DNA from: Haemaphysalis longicornis
Lineage: Eukaryota; Arthropoda; Arachnida; Ixodida; Ixodidae
Assembly (NCBI GenBank): GCA_013339765.2
Contig: CM023451.1
Coordinates: forward strand, 153,366,623-153,430,622
Direction: 5' to 3'
DNA: 64,000 bases
The notes below the pieces were generated by a model. That model saw only the letters and a program-made list of their open reading frames with translations. It had not been told where the DNA came from and ran no database searches. A program made the position numbers and the translations under genes. Positions 55,641 to 64,000 of the stretch are shown here, one piece after another; positions within the stretch are counted from its first letter, which is position 1, and each line of letters starts with the position of its first letter.

Positions 55641-57179
55641 AGTGGTATTTTCTAGCCTTGAGACGTCCAAACGGTTGCTTGGCTCTTATGTGAAGCATTG
55701 GGTGCCAATTCCGGTTTTGTTGCAGACGTATTCTTCTGACTCGTGAGAAGGCACTGCAACTCTTGCTAATGGCTCATCGTTGCAGAAAGCAGTAAAATGC
55801 AGACTTGGGCCATTTAGGCGTTGCGAATGGAGCAAATGACAATTCTTTATTCCAACGTGATCTTCAGCTCGATAATCAGATATGGCAATAAATGGAAATG
55901 GATATGTCCGCACAAACTGGCGTAAGCACCAGCTGTTGTGTATTCGCTAATGTAAAGATTTTTTTTGCACTTTTCTTGCAGCCCGTGAACACAAATACTC
56001 TCGAAACGGTCCGAAATTACTCCTGAGCCCCTGCAACGGCGCCTATCATAGCCCAGGCGTAGTTGCAGTGAGCATAAACTTCTCTGTTTTTTTCTTCTTT
56101 GCTTAGCCACCACCGAATATTGCAACTAGTTCGCATAGGACTGGTATTATGGTGGTTGAAAACTAGCTCTGCCTATTCGCGAAAAGGGGATAATTATACT
56201 TTCTTATGCTAGAACCGCACTGTTCCGCTTGCACTTGTAGCCCAGGTTGTTTGAGCGTTTACCGGGGACAAGCAAATAGACAAATGCCTGGAAGTAGAGC
56301 TTCCGTGCGAGGGAAAACTGTCTGTTAAGAACAGGCTTTCGCGAAAAAGGGCGTCGGCAACGTTTAAACAGGGCAGACATTTATGAAAGAAAACAAGATT
56401 GAATGACGCGATCTCCATGCCCAGCACCCCAGGACCCATAAACCCTCTGGTTAGAGGCGGTTGTAAATTACAGATTTTGCACAGACATTAAAGTGAACTG
56501 GCGAAAACTGTCGGGGAACGCCAGCGCTGAGGGTGGGTATGTATTGCATTTTGTTTGTTTGTGCTTTTTTGTTATAGGTAGTCGAGCATCGCTTATCATG
56601 ATATTTTAGTTACGAAATGCGAACACGTGGTTTGTCTGCCCACCAATTGATGATGAACAAACTTTTACTATAGAGCAAAGGAGTAAGGGAAGGGGTGGTG
56701 GTCAGCCTCCCATGTCCAGGAGGCCGCGATGCCCCCCAATTGTTCGTTTTTTTGTCGGCCAGTAATTCAAGCGTGTTTTTAATTCTTGAAAAAATTCAGT
56801 TATAGTTAGTCTTAGTCTCTTCATCCCAGTCACGCAGCCACACCAACCACACAAGCATTCTGCTTCATGGTAAGGTATGCCCCTGATGTTATTTAACGCG
56901 TCGGTCATTTCGTTATAGTTATTGGCTTGCAGTGCAGCCCAAGTTTGGTTCGTGTAATTAATTTTATTTCATTCTTTCTAGTACCCCCCCCCCCCTTAGT
57001 CATCGTTTAGGTTCTTAGCCGGTGGTTCTAAACCTAATGGGCCTCTTAGTCCTGGCATTTCAGGCGAAAGAGGTGTGTTTTAGACGTAACTAGCAAGCCC
57101 GCATATAAAAATGCGTTCGCAATGGCGTTTGAATACCGAATACATTAACAACACGACATGGAATCCTCACTATTTTGTC
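55641..57179. other. Mostly unrecognised, possible LINE 3' tail (minus)
   Basis: At about 56,655-56,780 the minus strand reads RGLLDMGG with a stop, then TAGTAAAAGTTTGTTCATCA, which looks like a LINE C-terminus and 3' UTR. The rest shows no family motif. A poly-C run lies at 56,985-56,995. Confidence 0.35.
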
Positions 57180-57790
57180 TCACAATTAGTCAATACACAT
57201 CTTACGTCGACACCAGTGCTTCAGGCAGCCTCATCCCCACAATAGTCGTGAACCCTGACATGCAGCTTTGCTAAACCTGCCACTACTATACACTCAGAGG
57301 CCCTGTCAACACTCGCTTAGCTCAAAGCGATTTTCGACGCCTTGAAGCCTGTAGAGGTGCTTAGGCCAGAACAATCACAGCCTGTGATGATTTTCACAGA
57401 CTCAATGCAATCCGTCCAAGACCTCCGGAAAGTACTGCATCGAGTACACCCCGAGCCGTTCACGTGAAGGCCACGGCGATAAGCTTCAAAGTGAAGATTA
57501 TCTTGGCCCAGGGGACGTCGACTCTTGGGCAGAAACAGGCGGATGCGGCGACAAGTATACCCCCTACGACCCATCCACTGCCGTTATTTTCAGTTAACTC
57601 CATTTCGAAGTTGTCCACAGACAAAAAGACATCGGTGCTCCACACGCTCACTTATCCCACAGTGTGGACCTAACCTCCCTGGATGGCGCACCCGCCGTGA
57701 GGAGGTGGAGCTACGAAGGATTCGCGTCGGTGCCGCACTTACACCGGCTTCTTACACCTACACTTCGGGTCTAATTAGATTTGAGCTCTG
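57180..57790 (+). mobile_element. LINE RNase H and C-terminal fragment
   Basis: The plus strand gives MIFTDSMQSVQDLRKVL (RNase H acidic motif, about 57,388-57,440). A frame change follows, then RTRREEVELRRIRVGAALTP (57,690-57,750), which is the stretch that precedes the zinc knuckle in these LINEs. The knuckle is lost and replaced by a TTTA repeat. Confidence 0.6.
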
Positions 57791-57792
57791 CC

Positions 57793-57872
57793 ATTTATTT
57801 ATTTATTTATATTTTACTTATTTCTTTATTTATTTTTATTTGTTTATTTATTTATTTATTTATTTATTTATT
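57793..57872 (+). repeat. (TTTA)n microsatellite
   Basis: About 80 bp of TTTA units with a few TTTC and TTTG variants, directly after the LINE fragment at 57,180-57,790. Confidence 0.9.
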
Positions 57873-58019
57873 GTAGGTATTGTACTCTATTTCCGGACTG
57901 ATTGATTAAAACCACGTTAATTCCATTTTGTTGCGCTTGGGCGCTGCTATTACCTAATAAGCGTAGGGTTGGTGGGGGGATTGTTAGGGAAGGGGAAAAT
58001 GGGAAAAGGTAATTATACC

Positions 58020-59835
58020 GCCATTTACTGCGTCAGCGGCCTGGATGCAACGCTGTGGTCGCCTGGAGTCGTAACCGTCGTAGTGCCCTGCGCTTCGCCG
58101 CAAAGCCGGTCACCGAAGATTGGTGCTGCCGGGTCCGATCGAAAAGGCAGCACAGCGTGCCACAAGGCGTACCCAGCAGGAGCCTTAGGCGGCGAATAAG
58201 ACCAGGACTGGAGAGTCGCGGGCCACGATCTAAGTCGCACGTTGGTGAGGGCACGGTACGGAGGAATACTGTAGCGAAGTCCTACACTAGACGTTGTACG
58301 TCTGCCCTGGTATGGCCAGTGCTGCATCTGCTCAGGACAATAGGAGCGGCCCCACTGCGATGAAAACGGTGGAGGAAAAACGGTGTGGAGAGTGTTGCCG
58401 TCTGAATCCATCGTATGATCGCAGTTTCCCGCCGTGAGAACTCACGGGCAGGAACTGAAGGGATGGGCAGAGGGTTGGTCATGGCTGCGAGACAAGCTCT
58501 CCGGCGGGCTTGAATAAGCTGTCATTCAGCCGTGGGATCGCCTTCTTCTTCAGGGACGGGCAAGGACGCTGTCGTCACGACTGGGGAGGAGCTCCTAGCT
58601 ACCACGGAGTGTAAATGCGCGCGTGCTAGTCGGTGCACTTTCTCATTTCCGGGAATGCACCAGTGTGCTGGCACCCAGTGAATTGCGAAGCCGTTACTCG
58701 ATGCCGGGAGTTTTAGAACTTTGCGGTGAATGACTGCGGTGACGGGGCTGGTGAAGTGCACATTGGCGCAGACTCGATACGCTGCTTGTGAGTCTGTGCA
58801 CAAATGGTGATGCACAGGGGAGCTAGTTAGGTCTTCCTGGAGAGCTGCGTCGACATAGTCACAGACGGCCTGCAGTTCAGCTTGTGTACTGCGGGCCGGA
58901 GTGATGACGCCGACGTGGTGACGGCGACGCTGAAGCCCAGTAGTTTCATCGAACCCAGGCCGTGGAGTACACAATGTGTGAGTCGACCGTAGTGGGCATG
59001 CAACGTCCGTGTAGATGACACGCTGGTGTTTAAATGTCCGCCTTTGTGGAGCAGGCGTGATGTTCCTCATGGGCCGCTCTTCGACTGCCGGGATGAGGTC
59101 CCATGTGGACGGGTATTGGCTTGCCATCTGTAATGGTAATGCACTCCCACGGAGGTGCGCGTCGCGGGAGCAACGGTAGATCACTAGTGTTACAGCATAG
59201 ACGGCGGATGGTGTAACGGCCAGCCTCTGTTGCATTAAATCAGACTTCATGCGTGTGCCAGTGAGTGTCTGTCATCTCGGACAAGCCGTTAATAAGGCTG
59301 GAGCTCTTCAGTGCTTCGAGACGGGTGTAGGAGTGAAGTCCCTTGACAATGCGTCGTGATTTGTGAGGCAGCCTTTCGAACGCAAGCTTCTGGAGGCGTC
59401 TGAAAGAGTGGTAAGGAAGTCCCCATACAATACGAGGGGCTAGCAATGCTAGCACGATCTGCCGCATCTCACTTTCATTGACACCTCTCGTACGGTTTGA
59501 AATACGTGTCACAACGTGAAGAATTTGCTTGCACATTTTTAATATCCTCTGGAACCGGGTAGACGCGGTAAAATTCTTGTCCAGGTGCATGCCCAGAATT
59601 TTTATGGACGGTTTCCTTCAAATACATTCGCTTCCAATCCGCAGTCTGTATGCCTGACTCATCTTTAGGGACAAAAATTCTTCTGCGTTTTTTTTTTCAG
59701 GATTGTGGTCTAGACAAAACTTCGTAATTCTTCCATTGTGCGCATGGCTGCATCTGTACGCGTTTGCGTCGTCATGTACGCTTTGACTCCTTTTTTGTCT
59801 AGGCGCTCCGCGCTTCCTGGGCTCCATTCGCTCTA
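58020..59835 (-). mobile_element. LINE C: reverse transcriptase end, RNase H, C-terminus
   Basis: From 59,827 downward the minus strand gives a decayed DDA active-site region with FCLDHNPEKK, AEEFLSLK and QAYRLRIGSECI. A thumb follows (NRTRGVNESEMRQIVLALLA, RIVWGLPYHSFRRLQKLAF). RNase H follows at 58,560-59,020, with VIYTDVACP, RSTQAELQAVCDYV, HHLCTDSQAAYRV and IHWVPAHWCIPGNEKVHRLA, all acidic positions present. A decayed C-terminus reaches about 58,020. The 242-codon frame across RNase H is intact. The upstream reverse transcriptase is cut at about 59,835 by another repeat. Confidence 0.82.
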
Positions 59836-59849
59836 TTTTTTTACTTAAC

Positions 59850-60420
59850 TTTTAGGGGCGAAGCTCCTTAAGTCATGGGTCTGTCCATCCCTTGTGTCTC
59901 GTGGTACGTGACCGCCGCATGCTTTCGGAGATGTCGCAAAGTGGGCCGCGTTGCACGCGCAAGAACCGGCTGCAACCGGCAGCGCAAACTCGGCACCGGG
60001 AGCGCGAGCTTGTCTGTGTTCGCCAACGGAGGCGCGAGCGCACGTGCACTGCGAGGGGGAGATCACGCAAGAGATCACGCCAAGAACGCAGGCAGTCGTT
60101 CTCGGAGATCGAACGAGACGCAAGGACCTTTGCTCGTTTCCTCTCGTCTTGTTCGGGCACAAGTTCGCCCTAAATAAAAGTTCTTTCTTTACCGTTGTGT
60201 CCCATCCTACGTGACAAATTGTGGTGGAGGTGCGGGGTAGTCCTTCGATGGCGCGGGGTCTTTCACCAGGTATGGGCCTGGGAGCATTGACTTCCGAAAA
60301 TAAAAGTTGATTTGTACAATGTACGCACACAGTCTTACATCTTTCTTAGTGATGTAATGGGCGAACTTTCACGGAGAGTTACGGTTACAGATGATCTCCC
60401 CCTCTCGAGCTTCGCCCCAC
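59850..60420. mobile_element. Repeat with GGGGCGAAGCTC ends and LTR-like interior
   Basis: GGGGCGAAGCTCC (59,855-59,867) is inverted at the other end as GAGCTTCGCCCC (60,407-60,418). The interior is GC-rich and on the plus strand contains AATAAA (60,172-60,177), then CCTACGTGACA and AATTGTGGTGGAGGTGCGGG (60,218-60,237). That arrangement resembles an LTR polyadenylation site, a CA terminus and a primer-binding region. A solo LTR inside a TIR element, or one composite repeat, are both possible. It has no coding capacity, and it lies where LINE C is interrupted. Confidence 0.4.
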
Positions 60421-60499
60421 TTATCATCATTCATTCCGTGGATATGGCGTGATTTTTTTCTTTTTTTATAGTTTTTTTTCTTGCACTTCATGGCGTGCC

Positions 60500-61480
60500 A
60501 TTTCTTATTTAACTATGTGGACCTGATATTTGCGGTCTTGCAAGAAGGCTGCGATGAAGTAATGAAGCCTCCCGCATATTCGGAGCTCTCGGACTTGGTC
60601 AGAACCGTGTCATGCGGAATCAAATCGAAAGCTTTCCTGGTGTCAACACCGACCCCCGACACGAGGCTAGTTAGAGTGCTTACCAAGCACGTCTTCTCGA
60701 AGGCGAAGTAGCCCGCCTTGAGTAGACAGTGCAGATAGGAAACCATACTGAGTTGGTGACAGCAGCTGGTGCTCCTCCAGATACCAGAGTAATCGTGTGT
60801 ATACCATGCTCTCCATAATTTTACAAAATCACGATGTCAAGGAGTTTGGTCGACGGCTGGACAGACAAAGAGGCGACTTGCCTGGCTTCGGTGTGGTTTT
60901 TACGACTGAGAACTTCCAGGCTTTGGGTAGCTCGCCACTGTCCCAGATGGGGTTTATTTCATCAAGAAGTGCTTGTTTGTGGCTGTATGGCAGGTTTCGC
61001 AGGTGGGAAACGCATTCTTTGTCTGCCCCTGGCATGCTGCGAGTGTTCGCTCGTCCTATGCTGTAATTCAGTCATTGTGAAGGGGACGAGGTAAGCCTCC
61101 TCATCGGCAGACGTATGGTCCCGACTGCAGGTAGTTGCAGAAGAGTGAGACGTCTGAGGGAAAAAGGTGGTGGCAGCTTCTTCGGCGAGCTTGTTTACGC
61201 TCACACCTTCGCGAAGTGCGACCCGCGGGGCACCATTATTTGTTTTCCGCTGTCCAAGGAGGCAGGTGTTGCACTCTTTACTGTTGTGTGTGACAGATCA
61301 TGGTTTATAATGAGAGTGAAGAACATTTCCATTGCTCAAGTGGAAACGGTGAGTCATCGTTCTGGTTTGTTGTCCTCTATGGCGTTTGCCATTTTCTGCC
61401 TTGAGGACATACCTTCTCCTCAAGGCAGCCAGGGGATCCCAGCCTTGTTCTGGTATCGGGCCCTGTTCACAAGATAAAGC
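60500..61480 (-). mobile_element. LINE D: N-terminal reverse transcriptase fragment
   Basis: On the minus strand: SVNKLAEEAATTFFPQ, PFTMTELQHRTSEHSQ, LPYSHKQALLDEINPIW followed by SGELPKAWKFSVV and PKPGKSP (60,880-60,960), then VDTRKAFDLIPHDTVL, which carries the first catalytic Asp. It ends near 60,515 before the QGxxxSP and YADD motifs. It precedes LINE C on the same strand with about 0.65 kb of other repeat between. It could be the 5' part of the same insertion with the middle of the domain deleted, or a separate copy. Confidence 0.75.
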
Positions 61481-61966
61481 TGGACCCGAGATAACAACAA
61501 ACGAGTAGCGAAAAATTATTACAAACGGCTAGACTATCAGAACATCAGAGGAATTTCGTATCTGTGGGAAAAAAATCTGTTCGTTTGCTACACCCCAATA
61601 GGTTGCCCTAGGTCGGCCTCGCAACAACGGTTTAGATCGATCAGTCAATGTGACCAAGTGTGAAAATTCGGCGAATATCGAGTCCCAACACCCATTTCAC
61701 TACAAAAATTATATTATATCTGGTTATGGACCTACCTGAATTCAAAACCTCAGACACACCTTGCCCATTCACCCTGCGCAGATCGCATTTTTGAGTCTGA
61801 TTGTATGCTGGGCCGCCCCATTACCCGACTTCACCCGCCTGGTTATTATGAAGAGTTGCAGCAAAGCCAGCATACGGGACTACGCGGGTAACGGCAAAAT
61901 TTAGATAGCAAGTATAAAAACCGACGTTCAAAGCCGGTGAAAAAAAAATCTTTGGCCGCAGTTCCT

Positions 61967-62075
61967 GGTTGAATCCGGACAGTCCGAGACAGTCTGTTCT
62001 CTCCGTTTCCTTCGTTCACGTCTTTTTTCACGCTGTTGCCCAGAATGACGCCATACCAACTTGCCCAGCTCACCA
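61967..62075 (-). mobile_element. GTTGGT-family element E, single-armed
   Basis: On the minus strand the head GAGCTGGGCAAGTTGGTATG (about 62,054-62,073) is followed by a purine-rich body (GAAAAAAGACGTGAACGAAG, ACGGAGAGAACAGACTG) without a clear second arm. It matches the heads at 17,248, 26,026 and 39,589. Target duplication not found. Confidence 0.5.
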
Positions 62076-64000
62076 CTCTGTTACAGTCCGAGACCACGGT
62101 CACCCGCAATCTCTTCCTTTTTCGTCCCCCATCGCCCTTTCAGTTTCAGTCGGCCCACGGTTGTTCTTCTGCGTGTCCTTTCACGCCTCGTTTTGACGCG
62201 AACCTTGTTTTTCCGCCGAGGTCGCGTGCCTCGTAATCACTCTTTCCGTTGCTGTCTCGATCCTGCAAGCGAGAAAGCTAATAAGAGGAAGATGGGACAC
62301 ATAAGAGCAAGAGGGGGAGGAGGAGATGTCGTACATCTCCAAGCGAGAGCTGACGATTGGCAACTGAAGCGGAAGAGCAGAAGGAACGAGCCGAGCTCTC
62401 CCGCTATCAGGCACGGGCTCGCCCCCCGCTCGGGTGGCGACAGATACGGATAATGTGAAACCCGGAGGCTCTTCGCGCTGCCTGCGAGTTGCAGTTCGCG
62501 TATCGTGACATGTTTCGTGTGCCACGCGTGCTGAATTTAACCTGCGAGATGGTGGAGTGTTTCGGCGCCTTGTGGGCGTATAGAACAGTTTAGGACGTTG
62601 TCGTCTCTTCCGGGTGACACGTTTGTGTTGGCATTTGGCAGACCTGAATACGTGCCATGGACGCTGCGTAGCGAATTTGAAGCACGTGCGGCACAAACCA
62701 GTCAGGCTTTGCCCGTGAAGTCTAATTGCCGTAGAAACCCGTCCAAGGACTGAATGTTTATGTTTCATTAGCAACGTACACAGATCTTTTCGCCGTATAC
62801 ACAGATATACAGATCTGCAGGGTTTGCAGAAATAGATAAACGTTTTGCAATTATAACGTCTTTATTTGAAATAGGATGAAAAGTTCTTATTGCTGTTTTG
62901 GCTATCTTGGTTGGTCTCCGTTGGTCTTCGTATCTTCTTATTGGCCGGGTGCGAGCCAATAATAAGCTGCCAGTGAAAACGACCGGTATGCATGGCGGTC
63001 AGGCGTTAGGACCTGTGCTGGGCCCCAACAGGTCCTCCACAACCGCAACCTCAAGAACCTCACCCGCAAGCGAGTCGGGTCGCCCGACATCGATAGAAGA
63101 CCGCGACGCTCTAAGAGAGCTGCTTCCGTTACTCTGCGACGGGAGCTCGGAGTGCGCTCCCCCATTGCGGCTAGGACACTTCACCTGGACCTTTCAACAC
63201 TGAAATACCGTGACTATGCCTCTAATACGTGTGGCAGGACAACCCCAATCCAGCAGCAAATACGTACTGTGTCCTTTTCCTTCATTTCCTAACTTTGACC
63301 CTTTCCCATTTCCCCAAACTCTTGACCGGTTATCTATATCGCTTTATCGTAGTTCCCGTTGTTCTTTACGCTCGCCATTGTTCTTTAGTCCTTTGTGAGT
63401 ATTTTGTCTCTGTTTCGGGTAATAAAAACGTGGAGTCTCGTGTATACAGCTACTTCTAATAATTATTGTCCCGAACCTGACAATATCGGTACCAACCCAA
63501 TTCTACTGCACCGGAAACATGATACATTATGGGAAAACGTCGCAGGAAATAAGTGGAAAAAATGTAAGCTGCAGAATGAATGGATGCCCAGCAACAGCCA
63601 CGGCGTGTACCCATCATGAAAAACGGAATAAGCGAAGACGCAACACATAATTGTTCGAACGCCCTCTAAGTGCAGGAATCCACGTACACGTGAGCCCTGA
63701 TCGTGCACTACAGGGCAACAGGAAAGTCGTTTACTACCGTTTCGTGAACCTCATAGCAGCACATGAACTAATAAAAATTATGGTATATTTTCTCTCGACA
63801 AGGTTTAATCTACGCGTACTTACTCAGGTTTTCTTTCGTTCTTTTTTTTTTTCATCTGGCTTTTAATCCGCGTGGGTGAAGAAAATCCTGGAAGGCACGG
63901 CCGCGATGAGTTCCCGGTGGTCGGAGAAAGCCGCAAGAAACCGGATGTGGATGATTAGAGAGAGGTTGCCATATTGGCTTGGGCTTCGTTCGCTGCATCA
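62076..64000. other. Unrecognised end of window
   Basis: No gene is recognised. Frames at 62,061 and 62,898 are up to 130 codons long but carry no family motif, and the overlapping minus-strand frames look like shadows. A purine-rich stretch (about 62,280-62,400) and a T run (63,838-63,851) occur. Confidence 0.35.

Noticed and set aside
58522..59250. 242-codon minus frame as a host RNase H gene
   Set aside because: Its neighbours on both sides are reverse transcriptase and C-terminal LINE segments, so it is a retrotransposon domain.
62061..62453. 130-codon plus frame near the window end
   Set aside because: No recognisable domain, purine-rich low-complexity composition in its second half, and partial overlap with a repeat element at its start.

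Overview
The window is eukaryotic, repeat-rich nuclear DNA, most likely from a hard tick (Ixodidae, probably a Rhipicephalus relative). The main reasons are tRNA-derived SINEs that read like the tick Ruka family, many decayed non-LTR retrotransposons whose C-termini have RNase H followed by a CCHC-type zinc knuckle, and a neprilysin-like (M13) gene family. The species is inferred. There are no operons, ribosome-binding sites or CRISPR arrays. The only substantial host gene I can support is an M13 peptidase-like gene and its broken duplicate. LAYOUT: 1-2,590 is an inverted-repeat (foldback-like) element with 15-bp minisatellites at its outer ends and a SINE inside. 2,600-11,500 is intergenic, with LINE tails, a GC-rich dispersed repeat, a 137-bp tandem repeat and a tRNA-like SINE. 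11,541-16,012 is M13-like gene copy 1. It has a probable small first exon and one very long second exon encoding a Lys-, Arg/Ser- and Pro-rich cytoplasmic part, one membrane anchor and an M13 ectodomain. That ectodomain has lost the HExxH zinc site but keeps the C-terminal CxxW. 16,020-18,172 and 22,800-23,937 are duplicated non-coding flank, separated by 4.6 kb with a SINE, LINE pieces and one long LINE. 24,530-31,052 (arm L) is an inverted copy of 38,095-40,093 plus 45,979-48,450 (arm R), with about 7 kb between the arms. A second, degenerate M13 copy (40,136-45,962) sits inside arm R, between direct repeats of about 0.9-1.05 kb made of arm R sequence. 48,500-51,880 holds two abutting LINEs in opposite orientation. 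51,880-64,000 is a graveyard of LINE pieces, SINEs and simple repeats. HOW THE PARTS RELATE: because the duplicated blocks are paralogous, one copy often serves as the empty site for an insertion in the other. This resolves a TTAA-flanked piggyBac-like element, a 5'-truncated LINE with a 7-bp target duplication, and a family of 90-145-bp elements. Members of that family share a tRNA D-arm-like head (GGGCNAGTTGGT), and three of the insertions are followed by a near-perfect hairpin. This head-plus-hairpin family is the most novel pattern I see. The zinc-site-less M13 protein, dead in both copies, is the most interesting gene. All similarity statements are by eye.
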